Origin: Mycobacterium bohemicum DSM 44277
Lineage (GTDB): Bacteria; Actinomycetota; Actinomycetes; Mycobacteriales; Mycobacteriaceae
Direction of reading: 5' to 3'
NCBI RefSeq assembly: GCF_001053185.1
Contig: NZ_CSTD01000003.1
Location: 235,976 to 299,975 of the forward strand
Length of the DNA stretch: 64,000 nt
Made by a program: the position numbers and the translations under genes. The notes below the pieces were generated by a model, which worked only from the letters and a program-made list of their open reading frames with translations, had not been told where the DNA came from and made no database searches. This document shows positions 1 to 8,333 of the stretch, piece by piece (within the stretch, counting starts at the first letter, position 1; every line of letters begins with the position of its first letter).

Positions 1-1191
1 ATGGCTTTCCGAGGCCAGCTCGCCCAGCCCGAAGCCGGTGACGATCAGCGGGGCGTAGGCCTCGACGTCGGGGCACATCACGACGATGTCGCGGGGCTCC
101 AGCGTCGGGTCATCCTCGAGCAGGCCGAGCAGCACCTCGCGCAGCACGTCGATCTGCCGTGCGGCCCCGTGGCAGCTGTGCACCTGCACCGACCGGTCGC
201 CGGGCGCGAGCTCGCGGCCCGCGGGCCTGACGGCGTTGGCGGCGATGTCCGATTGCAGCCACCCCAGCAGCGTGTTGGGCGTCGCCCGGTCGCGGCCCAG
301 GTATTCGTCGGTGGCCCGCTCCACCGGCAGCGAGCGCTGCAGCTCGCGCAGGTCGCGGCCGAGGGTCTGCAGCAGCGGATGATGGGCCGCGAACCGGCTG
401 CGGTCCTCCGACCGCGGCACCGCGCCGTGCACGCCGGCCAGCTCACGCCACAGGTCGTCGCTGGGGTGCGGCAGCCACAGGTGCAGGTCGTGATGGGCCG
501 AGAGCGCCGACAGCAGCTCCACATCGGTGTGCGCGAGGCGGGTGTGCCCGAACAGCGACAGCCGCGCGGGCAGCTCGGTCGGACCCGCGAGCAGCCGGGC
601 GATCGTGTCGCGGTGGCGGATGTGCGGCGGATCGGCGGCCACCCGGGCGGCCACCGCCCGCCACAGCTCCGGCTCCCAGGCCAGGTCGCCGTCCAGGCCG
701 GACGCGTCCCCGTCCAGCCAGTCGGCCAGCAGCCGCGGGCGCTGGCGGGCGTAGGAGGCGAACAGCCCGGCCAGCCGACGCGCCACGGAATATCTTCTGC
801 CCCTGCGCAACTCGGCTTCCGGACCGGTGTCGAAGTGACCCAGATGCGTCGCGAGCGAGCGGCACCACGGTTGGTCCAGCGAGCAGTCGATGACCTCCAG
901 CACCGGCCACGCCAGCGCGTCCGGTGACCAGGGATCGTCCTCGACCGTCCCGGTGATCTCGGCGATGAGGGAGGCGGGGCTGCGAAACGCCACCCCCGCG
1001 CACACCCCGTCGGAGCCGCGGCTTTCACCGAGCACGTGCGAGAGCCGCTGACTGAGCCAGCGTTCGACCCCGCGCGCCGGGACCAGCACCAGCTCTTCGG
1101 CGAACGGGTCGGGCAGCGGGTCGGCCAGCAACGCGCCGAGCCCGTCGGCGAGCAGATCGGTGCGCTCGGCACGGTGCAGATGAAGCGCCAT
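1..1191 (-). CDS. recC: Exodeoxyribonuclease V gamma subunit RecC, N-terminal part (runs off the window)
   Basis: RecC of the RecBCD helicase-nuclease, which processes DNA double-strand ends. The minus frame is open from an ATG at 1191 to the window edge (397 codons) and starts MALHLHRAERTDLL, followed by a LVPARGVERWLSQRL segment and a SLFGHTRL segment, typical of RecC N-termini. The full mycobacterial protein is about 1,100 aa, so roughly two thirds lie outside. recB and recD would be expected beyond the left edge. Longer open frames overlapping this stretch are compositional shadows. Identification rests on family resemblance and on its position next to the echA3 region, as in M. tuberculosis (Rv0631c). 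Confidence 0.9.
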   Translation of the reverse strand, partial: MALHLHRAERTDLLADGLGALLADPLPDPFAEELVLVPARGVERWLSQRLSHVLGESRGSDGVCAGVAFRSPASLIAEITGTVEDDPWSPDALAWPVLEVIDCSLDQPWCRSLATHLGHFDTGPEAELRRGRRYSVARRLAGLFASYARQRPRLLADWLDGDASGLDGDLAWEPELWRAVAARVAADPPHIRHRDTIARLLAGPTELPARLSLFGHTRLAHTDVELLSALSAHHDLHLWLPHPSDDLWRELAGVHGAVPRSEDRSRFAAHHPLLQTLGRDLRELQRSLPVERATDEYLGRDRATPNTLLGWLQSDIAANAVRPAGRELAPGDRSVQVHSCHGAARQIDVLREVLLGLLEDDPTLEPRDIVVMCPDVEAYAPLIVTGFGLGELASESH

Positions 1192-1232
1192 CGCGGTGCC
1201 ACGATAGACCGGTGGACCGACAGGAGGCGCCC

Positions 1233-1838
1233 ATGCCCGACCCGACGCCGCCGCCGCGCCTCACGCGCACGTTCGTCGAGGCCGTGGCGTACGCGGCGGA
1301 CAAGCACGCGACGCAGACCCGCAAGGCCGGCGACATCCCCTACCTCGGGCACCTGCTGTCGGTGGCCGCCCTGGTGATCGAGGACGGCGGGACCGAGCAG
1401 CAGGCGATCGCCGCGCTGCTGCACGACGCCGCCGAAGATCAGGGCGGCGAGGCGACGCTGGCCGAGATCGCGGGGAAGTTCGGCGCCGGCGTGGCGTCGA
1501 TCGTGCAGGAATGCAGCGACACGTTGCAAACTCCCAAGCCGCCGTGGCGCGGCCGCAAGGAAAGCTACATCCGCCATCTGCGCGGGGCGTCCGACGACGC
1601 GGTGTTGGTCTCGCTGGCAGATAAGCTGGACAACGCGCGTGCGATCCTGCGCGACTTCCGCGCCCTCGGCGACGAGGTGTGGCAGCGATTCAGCGTGCAG
1701 GATCCGCAACAGCACCTGTGGTACTACCGCTCGCTGCTCGGGGTATTCGGGCAGCGCACCGACAGCTGGATGGTCGGCGAGTTGCGCGACGTGATCGACG
1801 CGCTCGCGCACGAGATCGGCCGCGAGAGGCAGGACTGA
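1233..1838 (+). CDS. HD-domain phosphohydrolase (RelA/SpoT-hydrolase-like), 201 aa
   Basis: Small metal-dependent phosphohydrolase of the HD superfamily. The motif order H40 (YLGH), H64-D65 (LLHDAAED) and D130 (LADKLDNAR) matches the HD metal-binding set and resembles the hydrolase half of (p)ppGpp-cleaving proteins. The substrate is not predictable from sequence, and no synthetase or TGS domain is present. The start at 1233 is preferred over an upstream ATG at 1212 because AGGAGG lies just before 1233. It is divergent from recC and only one base from the next gene, so the two are probably cotranscribed. Confidence 0.8.
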   Translation: MPDPTPPPRLTRTFVEAVAYAADKHATQTRKAGDIPYLGHLLSVAALVIEDGGTEQQAIAALLHDAAEDQGGEATLAEIAGKFGAGVASIVQECSDTLQTPKPPWRGRKESYIRHLRGASDDAVLVSLADKLDNARAILRDFRALGDEVWQRFSVQDPQQHLWYYRSLLGVFGQRTDSWMVGELRDVIDALAHEIGRERQD

Positions 1839-1839
1839 C

Positions 1840-2355
1840 ATGGAAGCCTGGGACGCGATCCGCGCCCGCCGCAACGTGCGGCAGTACACGCCCGACCCGC
1901 TGGCCGAGGCCGACCTGAACCGGATCGCCGAGGCCGGGTGGCGGGCGCCCTCGGCGAAGAACCGGCAGCCGTGGGATTTCGTGATCGTCACCGACAAGTC
2001 TCAGCTGCAAGAGCTTTCGACGGTGTGGCAGGGCGCCGGCCACATCGCCGGGGCCGCCGCCGCGATCGCCATCGTGGTGCCGGTGCCGCCGGACCAGCGC
2101 AGGGTGATCACGGACAACTACGACGTCGGGCAGGCCACGATGGCGATGATGATCGCAGCCACCGACCTGGGCGTCGGCACGGGACATTCCTCGGTCGGGG
2201 ACCAGGACAAGGCGCGCGCCATCCTCGGTGTCCCCGACGACCATCTGGTGGCGTTCCTGCTCGGCCTCGGATACCCGGCCGACCGTCCGCTGGCGCCGAT
2301 CCGCAAGCCGAATCGCCGGCCCTTCGCCGAGGTCGTCCACCACGGGCGGTGGTGA
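1840..2355 (+). CDS. Nitroreductase family FMN-dependent oxidoreductase, 171 aa
   Basis: Short nitroreductase-fold protein. The N-terminal pattern AIRARRNVRQYTPDPL, the following WRAPSAKNRQPWDFV and the GLGYPADRPLAP stretch near the end are characteristic of this FMN-binding family, which reduces nitro-aromatics, quinones or flavins with NAD(P)H. It starts one base after the HD gene stop, with a purine-rich GAGAGGCAGGA as ribosome site. Physiological substrate unknown. Confidence 0.85.
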   Translation: MEAWDAIRARRNVRQYTPDPLAEADLNRIAEAGWRAPSAKNRQPWDFVIVTDKSQLQELSTVWQGAGHIAGAAAAIAIVVPVPPDQRRVITDNYDVGQATMAMMIAATDLGVGTGHSSVGDQDKARAILGVPDDHLVAFLLGLGYPADRPLAPIRKPNRRPFAEVVHHGRW

Positions 2356-2689
2356 TCGCCCAACCGCGCGCCGGCGACCAACGGCCCCGCCGCCGACGAG
2401 GCCCTCGGTTACCTCCGCGAGCTGCTGTGATGCGAGCCGGCGGCCCACCCGGCGGGGTGAGGTGACTGCGCGCTGTGCGCGTGTCACACTGGCAATGAGG
2501 AGGCGATGGCAACGCGGTGGCCGGTGTTACACCGGCCACCGCGTTTCGTCGCTCTCAGTTCGTCGGCACCCGCGGCGACAGCTGCTTCGTCAGCTCGCAG
2601 TCCAGCGACGCCCGGGGAAGGAACCGTGGCATTCGCCTCGGCCCAAACCCTTTCGACGGACCGCCCACCCCGGCGTGCATGCTGGGGCG
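2356..2689. other. 334-bp gap before cynS with no convincing complete gene
   Basis: The stretch contains a CACACT -10-like element near 2485, a strong GAGGAGG ribosome site before an ATG at 2506, and then a perfect 15-bp hairpin (2512-2544). The frame from 2506 stays open but has no family resemblance and overlaps cynS out of frame, so I do not call it a gene. It may be a leader or the residue of a deleted gene. Confidence 0.5.
2512..2544 (+). terminator. Perfect 15-bp hairpin with TTA loop, terminator- or attenuator-like
   Basis: Arms at 2512-2526 and 2530-2544 are perfectly complementary and are followed by TTCGTCGCTC rather than a long T run. It lies 146 bp ahead of cynS and only 4 bases after a well-spaced SD-ATG. 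It could end the upstream HD/nitroreductase transcript or attenuate transcription into cynS. Confidence 0.5.
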
Positions 2690-3145
2690 ATGAACAGAAA
2701 TGCGATCACCGAACAGATCGTCCTGGCGCGTCTGGACAAGGGCCTGACCTGGCAGCAATTGGCGGACGCGATCGACAGGCCGGTCGTGTGGACCACGTCG
2801 GCACTGCTCGGCCAACAACCGATTCCGGCCGAGCTCGGCAAGATTCTCGTGGGCATGTTGGGTCTCGACGAGTCGACGGTGCGTGTGCTGGCGGCGCCCC
2901 CGATGCGCGGCGGGCTGCCCACCGCGGTTCCGACAGACCCCACCGTTTACCGCCTCTACGAAGCGATTCAGGTGTACGGCGGCGCCATCAAAGAGCTCAT
3001 CCACGAAAAGTTTGGTGATGGAATCATGAGCGCCATCAACTTCAGCGTCGACCTGCAGCAAAAGTCGCACCCGACGGGGGACCGTGTCGTCGTGACATTC
3101 GACGGAAAATTCCTTCCCTACCAATGGATTTCGGCGGACAGGTAA
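2690..3145 (+). CDS. cynS: Cyanate hydratase (cyanase), 151 aa
   Basis: Cyanase converts cyanate plus bicarbonate to ammonia and CO2 via carbamate. It works as a decamer in the cytosol. The C-terminal domain carries the active-site block YRLYEAIQVYGG...HEKFGDGIMSAINF, with R88, E91 and S114 matching the catalytic Arg/Glu/Ser of the E. coli enzyme. The N-terminal half is the usual helical DNA-binding-like domain. The length of 151 aa is normal for the family. The ATG at 2690 gives the expected N-terminus MNRNAITEQI. Its stop overlaps the start of the patatin gene (TAATG), implying translational coupling. It is not part of the M. tuberculosis recC-echA3 interval, so it is an accessory gene here. 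Confidence 0.95.
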   Translation: MNRNAITEQIVLARLDKGLTWQQLADAIDRPVVWTTSALLGQQPIPAELGKILVGMLGLDESTVRVLAAPPMRGGLPTAVPTDPTVYRLYEAIQVYGGAIKELIHEKFGDGIMSAINFSVDLQQKSHPTGDRVVVTFDGKFLPYQWISADR

Positions 3146-4155
3146 TGGCGGGTCAGGGCGGCCGGCAACAGCTGGCCGATCTCGTTCTCTCGGGCGGGGG
3201 CGTGAAGTTCATCGGCTTGGTGGGCGCCGTCGCCGGGCTCATGGACGCCGGCTACTCCACCTACCGGGTGTCCGGCGCCTCGGCGGGCTCGGTTGTCGCG
3301 GCGATCTCGGCGGCGGCAGCCCAAGGTGATCGTCTGACCAGTGGGCAGCTGAAGGAACTCGCCCTGTCGGTGCCGCTGCGCAGATGGCGCGACGCGGGGC
3401 CGGTTCCCGTCTTCGGCTCCGCATGGGGGCTGATGCGCGACACAGCCATCTACCGGGGTGACTACGCCCACGAATGGATCCGTGGCGAGCTGAAGAACCT
3501 GGGCGTGAGCACATTCGGCGATCTGGCCCTCGACGACGACGAGCTGCCCAAAGAACGGCGCTACAAGGTGGCGATCACCGTCGCCGACATCACCGCGGCG
3601 CAACTGGTCCGGCTACCGTGGGACTACCAGCGCCTCTACGGGCTGGATCCCGACGACCAGCCGGTCGCCGACGCGGTCCGGGCCTCGATGGCAATCCCGT
3701 TCTTCTACCCGCCGGTCGCGTTGACCAACACCATGGGGCTCACCTCCCATCTGGTCGACGGTGGTGTGTTGTCGAACTTCCCCATCGACTCGCTGGACCG
3801 CACCGACGGCAAACCGCCGCGCTGGCCGACCTTTGGAGTAACGGTGATGCCCAAGCTCGCCGAGGGTGTCGACGAAGTATTTCCCGCGTTGCGTTCCCTG
3901 CGTTTCCTCAAACAGTCGGCGTTGCTGCAGAGCCTGTTCACGACCATGCTGGTCGGCCATGACCAGGCGCAGCTGAGCCTGCCCTGGGTGAGCGCCCGCA
4001 TGATCCCGGTGCCCTCCACCGACGTGAGCGTTCTCGACTTCGGCATTTCCAGGGTGCGCCTGGAAGAGCTCTATGAGAGGGGTTATTCGGCGGCGCGAAC
4101 CTTTCTGTCCGCCTGGGACTGGAACGAATACTGCGAACGTTTCCGGCGCGGGTGA
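3145..4155 (+). CDS. Patatin-like phospholipase / lipid acyl hydrolase, 336 aa
   Basis: Patatin-fold acyl hydrolase with a Ser-Asp dyad. It shows the oxyanion-hole glycine loop (LSGGGVK, residues 15-21), the nucleophile elbow G-A-S-A-G with S46, and D205 in DGGVLSNFP. A start at 3124 is possible, but 3145 is favoured because its ATG overlaps the cynS stop (TAATG), a common coupling arrangement. No signal peptide is visible, so a cytosolic or membrane-associated role is likely. The cyanase-patatin pairing has no obvious biochemical logic. Confidence 0.85.
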   Translation: MAGQGGRQQLADLVLSGGGVKFIGLVGAVAGLMDAGYSTYRVSGASAGSVVAAISAAAAQGDRLTSGQLKELALSVPLRRWRDAGPVPVFGSAWGLMRDTAIYRGDYAHEWIRGELKNLGVSTFGDLALDDDELPKERRYKVAITVADITAAQLVRLPWDYQRLYGLDPDDQPVADAVRASMAIPFFYPPVALTNTMGLTSHLVDGGVLSNFPIDSLDRTDGKPPRWPTFGVTVMPKLAEGVDEVFPALRSLRFLKQSALLQSLFTTMLVGHDQAQLSLPWVSARMIPVPSTDVSVLDFGISRVRLEELYERGYSAARTFLSAWDWNEYCERFRRG

Positions 4156-4181
4156 CAACGGGACGCCAGGTCGAGCGGGTT

Positions 4182-4877
4182 TTACCGCCCGAATTCGGCC
4201 TCTATGCCGTCGATCCCGGCGCGGATCGCCGCCAGGGCGTCGGCACGGGCACGCAACTTCGTTGCGGCGTGGGCCCGCTGGTGCAGACCGGCGAATTCGC
4301 GCGCGGCCTCCTCGGCACGGCTGACGACCATCTCCGGAAACACGATCTCGTCGACGAAGCCGCCGGCGAGCGCCGTCTCGCCGAAGAACGCCTTGGCCAG
4401 CCCGGTGGCCTGCTGGTAGGCCGACGGTGTGAGCCGGAGCTTCATGACCTCCAGCGCCGCGTACGGGATGACCAGGCCGATCGCGACCTCGTTGGCCTGA
4501 ATGTTGTAGGCGTGGGCGGCCACCCGGTGATCGCCCGAGCACAGCAGGAACGCCCCCATCGCGATGGCGTGTCCGGTGCAGGCCATCACCACCGGCTTGG
4601 GGTAGCTCAACAGCCGGTACGACAGCTCGAACCCGCCCCTGAGCATGTCGATCGCGGGCTGCACCTCGCCGGAGGTGAGGACCTTCAGGTCGAACCCGCC
4701 GCTGAACACGCGCTCGTTGCCGGTGATGACCAGCGCCCCGACGTTGTCCTGCTCGGCCTGATCGATGGCCTCGTTGAGGGCGTGCTGCATCACCGGCCCC
4801 AGGGCGTTGACCTTGCCGTCGTCCATCCGGATGACGGCGATGGAGTCGGTGTGGCTGTAGAAGACCGGGCCGCTCAT
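4182..4877 (-). CDS. echA3: Enoyl-CoA hydratase/isomerase family protein EchA3, 231 aa
   Basis: Crotonase-fold acyl-CoA enzyme of fatty-acid breakdown. The oxyanion-hole regions NERVFSGGFDLKVL and ACTGHAIAMGAFLL are present. The length of 231 aa equals the M. tuberculosis orthologue Rv0632c as I remember it and is short for the family. The ATG at 4877 follows a GGAG ribosome site, and an in-frame upstream ATG has none. The canonical catalytic glutamates of crotonase are not evident, so the exact reaction is uncertain. Confidence 0.9.
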   Translation of the reverse strand: MSGPVFYSHTDSIAVIRMDDGKVNALGPVMQHALNEAIDQAEQDNVGALVITGNERVFSGGFDLKVLTSGEVQPAIDMLRGGFELSYRLLSYPKPVVMACTGHAIAMGAFLLCSGDHRVAAHAYNIQANEVAIGLVIPYAALEVMKLRLTPSAYQQATGLAKAFFGETALAGGFVDEIVFPEMVVSRAEEAAREFAGLHQRAHAATKLRARADALAAIRAGIDGIEAEFGR

Positions 4878-4908
4878 GGCTGCTCCTTCGATAGGCCCGT
4901 TGATTGAA

Positions 4909-5754
4909 TCAGATCGGCGCCTGGCTGCTGTGCCTGCCCGGATCGTTCTCGGCGCTGCTCCAGTGCAGGCGGACATCGGTGGGGGCGTCGAGTTGGCGGG
5001 TGCGCCATCTGTCCTGGGTTTCCCGCACGGCGCCGTTGATCCGTTCGATTTCGCTGCGGAACACCTCGGGACGAGTCTCCTTGCTCGCGTAGTGGAAATA
5101 GGTCAACAGCCCGCGCAGCAGCTCGAGCTTCTGCTTCTCCCGTTTCGCCAGGTCGTGGGTGGTCATCAGCTCGATGCGCTGGACGGGCGGCAGCTCGTCC
5201 CAATCCAGCACCACCTCGGTTTCCAGCGGTGTGCGCTCGTGCCGCCAGAATCGCCGGCCGCGCGGCCGCTGGGGGCGGTCGTAGTAGATCAGCGTCCCGG
5301 TGAACCGCGATTCGATGCCGCTTCCGATCTCCGCCCGGTCGAGGGCGGAATCCCACACCATGCGCCACTCCTGGCCGGGCGCCAGGACCGGCAGCTCGCG
5401 GGGCAGCTGCAGTTCGACGACGTCGGCGTAGCCGTCGGTGGCACTTTCGTACTGCGCCACCGTCGGCCGGTTGGAGAAGGCGAACTGGATGTCGTAGGCC
5501 GCGGTGCGCCCGAAGTTGCGCACGACGAGTTCGATGATGTGCCAGTCCGAGGGATGCGGTTCCATGAGCATCGCAACGTGGGGCCGATTCTGCTCCGCGA
5601 GCAACCGGCGGTTGCGGTTGAGCTGGCGGTTCGTCAGCGCCAGCGCGATGATGCCCAGCGCAATGGCCGCCCACGCGGCCCACGCCAGCCATGTGCTCGA
5701 TCCGACGTCGGTAATTTCGCGCCAGCCGTCCTGCGCCCACCCCATGGCACCCAT
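4909..5754 (-). CDS. Conserved membrane-anchored protein of unknown function, 281 aa
   Basis: One hydrophobic segment near residues 20-40 (TWLAWAAWAAIALGIIALAL) is followed by a basic linker and a soluble domain of about 230 aa rich in beta-type segments. It ends in a helical, charged stretch (LAKREKQKLELLRGLL). This fits a single-pass anchored protein. It corresponds in position to M. tuberculosis Rv0633c, which has similar length. No catalytic motif recognised. A second Met three codons downstream is an alternative start. Confidence 0.75.
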   Translation of the reverse strand: MGAMGWAQDGWREITDVGSSTWLAWAAWAAIALGIIALALTNRQLNRNRRLLAEQNRPHVAMLMEPHPSDWHIIELVVRNFGRTAAYDIQFAFSNRPTVAQYESATDGYADVVELQLPRELPVLAPGQEWRMVWDSALDRAEIGSGIESRFTGTLIYYDRPQRPRGRRFWRHERTPLETEVVLDWDELPPVQRIELMTTHDLAKREKQKLELLRGLLTYFHYASKETRPEVFRSEIERINGAVRETQDRWRTRQLDAPTDVRLHWSSAENDPGRHSSQAPI

Positions 5755-5836
5755 CCCCCGCTTATATCACAGCCGCCGTCCGCGGCAGCCCCCCGACCTG
5801 CGCCGATGGCCCCGACGGCACCGGCCCCCGAATCCG

Positions 5837-6550
5837 TCAGCCGCCCATCAGCATTCGCCACTGGTTCAGATCTGCGGCCCGGTAGACATAGTTGGACCGC
5901 TTGACCTCAGCGAGCTGGGCGCTCGGTTCGGCCGAATACCAGTGTCCCGGAAACACCGTCGGATCGCCCGGCAGCGCGGCGAGCCGCTGCAGGCTGCGGT
6001 ACATCTCGTCGGAGTCCCCGCCGGGAAAGTCGGTGCGCCCGCAGCCTTCCAGGAACAGGGTGTCGCCGGCGACGAGGCGGCCGTCGAGCAGAAAGCACTG
6101 GCTTCCGGGGGTGTGACCGGGGGTGTGCAGCAATTCGATCTCGATATCGCCCACGTTCACCTTGTCGTGGCCCTCGTGAGTGGTGAGGTCGCCCAGGCTG
6201 ATTCCCGTGACCCGGGAAACCCAAAGCGCCTCATGGGTATTGACGTGCACCGGGACCGGTGCCCGGTCCAGCAGTTCGGCCAGGCCGTTCAGCGCGAAGC
6301 CCATCATCTCCCCGCCGACGTGGTCGGGATGGTGGTGGGTCACCAGCACCCCCGACAGGTGCATGCCGTCGGACTCCAGCGCGTCGAGCAAATCGCCGGC
6401 GGCGTACGCCGGGTCCACGACCATGCAGTCGCCGGTCTCGCGATCGCCGATCAGGTAGGCGAAGTTGCGCATCTGCGTCGCGAACATGTCGCCGTGGGCA
6501 AAGTCGCGGCCGGAGAGCAGTTGACGAAAATACAGCCGGTCTTCTGACAC
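5837..6550 (-). CDS. MBL-fold metallo-hydrolase (glyoxalase II-like), 237 aa
   Basis: Metallo-beta-lactamase fold hydrolase with T-H-H-H-P-D-H (H72, H74, D76, H77), H146 in HTPGHTPGS, a downstream DTLF aspartate and a final FPGHW histidine. Together these form the full binuclear metal site. Family members hydrolyse thioesters such as S-lactoylglutathione or analogues. Mycobacteria use mycothiol, so a mycothiol thioester is a plausible substrate (inference). Positional counterpart of Rv0634c. Confidence 0.85.
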   Translation of the reverse strand: MSEDRLYFRQLLSGRDFAHGDMFATQMRNFAYLIGDRETGDCMVVDPAYAAGDLLDALESDGMHLSGVLVTHHHPDHVGGEMMGFALNGLAELLDRAPVPVHVNTHEALWVSRVTGISLGDLTTHEGHDKVNVGDIEIELLHTPGHTPGSQCFLLDGRLVAGDTLFLEGCGRTDFPGGDSDEMYRSLQRLAALPGDPTVFPGHWYSAEPSAQLAEVKRSNYVYRAADLNQWRMLMGG

Positions 6551-6657
6551 CCGACCAGACTAGGACCTGGCCGCAGCGCGACAAAGCTGGCCGGATTCCC
6601 GGGCGGACCGCCCGGCGATCCCCGAGTCCGCCCACCGCAAATGGGTATGGTTGCCGC

Positions 6658-6867
6658 ATGAAGAAGCTGGTGGAGATCGAAATCGACGTCGACTTGCTCG
6701 ATGAGGCGAGGCGGCGATTCCATCTGGCTGACGCGCGTGAGGCCATCCACCTTGCGCTGCGGACCCTGCTCGGCGAGCCCGACGCCGACGGCGGGGAGGG
6801 CGACGAGTACGACGAGTTCAGTGACCTCAGCGCCTGGGAGCCCAAGCCGCGGGGCAACAGCGGGTGA
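6658..6867 (+). CDS. Small VapB-type antitoxin-like protein, 69 aa, no adjacent toxin
   Basis: The first 40 residues (MKKLVEIEIDVDLLDEARRR then AREAIHLALRTLLGE) follow the ribbon-helix-helix pattern of VapB antitoxins. The remainder is acidic. No PIN-domain toxin frame follows, because the next features are tRNA-Thr and tRNA-Met, so it is an orphan. It may act as a solo DNA-binding protein. M. tuberculosis has a small unknown ORF (Rv0634A) at this position. The ATG at 6658 starts the homologous part, and no strong ribosome site is visible. Confidence 0.7.
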   Translation: MKKLVEIEIDVDLLDEARRRFHLADAREAIHLALRTLLGEPDADGGEGDEYDEFSDLSAWEPKPRGNSG

Positions 6868-6911
6868 ATGTCGGCGCGCCAACCGGGCCCGCTTGGCCGG
6901 TCGCCCGTGGT

Positions 6912-6941
6912 TTGGTGCCGTTGCTCGCCAGGTTGTACCCT
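6912..6941 (+). promoter_or_regulatory. Candidate promoter of the tRNA-Thr/tRNA-Met transcript
   Basis: TTGGTG (6912-6917), 18-bp spacer, TACCCT (6936-6941). The predicted start lies about 30 bp before the mature tRNA-Thr. Assigned from hexamer resemblance only. Confidence 0.45.
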
Positions 6942-6977
6942 CTTTTAGGCCCGCGGCACTTTCGATCCGGGCGAACG

Positions 6978-7050
6978 GCCCCCTTAGCTCAGTCGGTAGA
7001 GCGTTTCCATGGTAAGGAAAAGGTCAACGGTTCGATTCCGTTAGGGGGCT
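6978..7050 (+). tRNA. thrT: tRNA-Thr (anticodon GGT)
   Basis: The 73-nt cloverleaf has a 7-bp acceptor stem (GCCCCCT with AGGGGGC), a D-arm with GCTC/GAGC, anticodon stem TTTCC/GGAAA around loop ATGGTAA (anticodon GGT) and T-loop TTCGATT. No CCA is encoded. It lies in the conserved thrT-metT-rpmG2 cluster. Confidence 0.95.
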
Positions 7051-7101
7051 CGGCGGACGCCGAGCAGGCGGCGGCCCCGCCCTCCAAGAGGGTGGGCCAG
7101 A

Positions 7102-7175
<74 letters not shown>

Positions 7176-7210
7176 CAACACGAGAACGCGACTTAAGAGG
7201 GAAAACGGAC

Positions 7211-7378
7211 ATGGCTTCCAGTACGGATGTGCGGCCCAAGGTCACCTTGGCATGCGAGGTGTGCAAGCACCGTAACTACATCACCAAGAAGAACCGCCGC
7301 AACGACCCCGACCGGCTGGAACTGAAGAAATTCTGCCCGAATTGCGGCAAGCACCAGGCGCACCGCGAGACACGCTAG
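7211..7378 (+). CDS. rpmG2: 50S ribosomal protein L33, 55 aa
   Basis: Short basic protein [20 protein letters not shown] with two CxxC pairs (CEVC and CPNC), so it is the zinc-ribbon form of L33. It lies at the canonical position between tRNA-Met and hadA. It is too short to appear in most ORF scans but is unambiguous. AGAGGG precedes the ATG. Confidence 0.95.
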   Translation: MASSTDVRPKVTLACEVCKHRNYITKKNRRNDPDRLELKKFCPNCGKHQAHRETR

Positions 7379-7427
7379 CCGGGACCCTTGGGCGTCCGCT
7401 GGCAGTGTTTAGGTAGGTTCTAGAGCC

Positions 7428-7904
7428 GTGCCGTTGAGCGAAAACATCGTCGGGATGCACTATCGGTACCCCGACCATTACGAGGTTGAGCGCGAAAAGA
7501 TTCGCGAGCACGCGGTGGCAGTGCAAAACGACGACCCCGCGTTTTTCGAGGAGAAGGCGGCCGCCGAGCTCGGTTACGACGGGCTGCTGGCACCGCTCAC
7601 GTTCATCTGCGTGTTCGGTTACAAGGCCCAGTCGGCGTTTTTCAAACACGCCGGCATCGCCGTGACCGACCAGCAGATCGTCCAGGTGGACCAGGTGCTG
7701 AAGTTCGCCAAGCCGATCGTGGCGGGCGACAAGCTCTACTGTGATGTGTATGTGGATTCGGTGCGCGAGGCCCACGGCACCCAGATCATCGTGACCAAGA
7801 ACGTGATCACCGACGGCGCGGGCGACATCGTGCAGGAGACGTACACAACGCTGGCCGGTCGTTCCGGCGAGGACGGAGAAGGGTTTACACATGCCACTGC
7901 GTGA
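7428..7904 (+). CDS. hadA: (3R)-hydroxyacyl-ACP dehydratase subunit HadA, 158 aa
   Basis: Substrate-binding hot-dog subunit of the FAS-II dehydratase, which works with HadB to dehydrate 3-hydroxyacyl-AcpM during mycolic-acid elongation. The GTG start at 7428 gives MPLSENIVGMHYRYPDHYEVE, close to M. tuberculosis HadA over the full 158 aa. The catalytic His is supplied by HadB. The end overlaps hadB by 14 bp, indicating an operon. The HadAB complex is a target of thiacetazone and isoxyl. Confidence 0.97.
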   Translation: MPLSENIVGMHYRYPDHYEVEREKIREHAVAVQNDDPAFFEEKAAAELGYDGLLAPLTFICVFGYKAQSAFFKHAGIAVTDQQIVQVDQVLKFAKPIVAGDKLYCDVYVDSVREAHGTQIIVTKNVITDGAGDIVQETYTTLAGRSGEDGEGFTHATA

Positions 7905-8319
7905 GTTCGATTCGGTCAAGGTGGGCGACGCGCTTCCGGAGAGGGTCTACCCGCTGACACGGCAGGATCTGGTGAATTATGCCGGGGTTTCGGGTGACTT
8001 GAACCCGATTCACTGGGACGACGAGATGGCCAAGGTCGTCGGTTTGGACACCGCGATCGCCCACGGCATGCTGACCATGGGCATCGGGGGCGGCTACGTC
8101 ACCTCGTGGGTCGGTGACCCGGGTGCGGTCACCGAGTACAACGTGCGGTTCACCGCCGTGGTGCCGGTGCCCAACGATGGCAAGGGCGCCGAGCTCGTCT
8201 TCAGCGGGCGGGTGAAATCCGTCGATCCGGAAACCAAGTCGGTGACCATCGCACTCACGGCGACCACCGGTGGCAAGAAGATCTTCGGCCGGGCGGTTGC
8301 CTCGGCGAAATTGGCCTAG
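7891..8319 (+). CDS. hadB: (3R)-hydroxyacyl-ACP dehydratase catalytic subunit HadB, 142 aa
   Basis: Catalytic hot-dog (MaoC-like) subunit. GVSGDLNPIHWDDE contains the hydratase dyad D36 and H41. It partners HadA (early elongation) or HadC (late, meromycolate elongation). It overlaps the end of hadA and lies 14 bp before hadC. Confidence 0.97.
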   Translation: MPLREFDSVKVGDALPERVYPLTRQDLVNYAGVSGDLNPIHWDDEMAKVVGLDTAIAHGMLTMGIGGGYVTSWVGDPGAVTEYNVRFTAVVPVPNDGKGAELVFSGRVKSVDPETKSVTIALTATTGGKKIFGRAVASAKLA

Positions 8320-8333
8320 GCGGGCTCAATTTC

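Noticed and set aside
78..1997. 639-codon minus frame across the recC start and the HD gene
   Set aside because: Composition is Arg/Trp/Ser-rich shadow. The RecC sequence lies in another minus frame starting at 1191.
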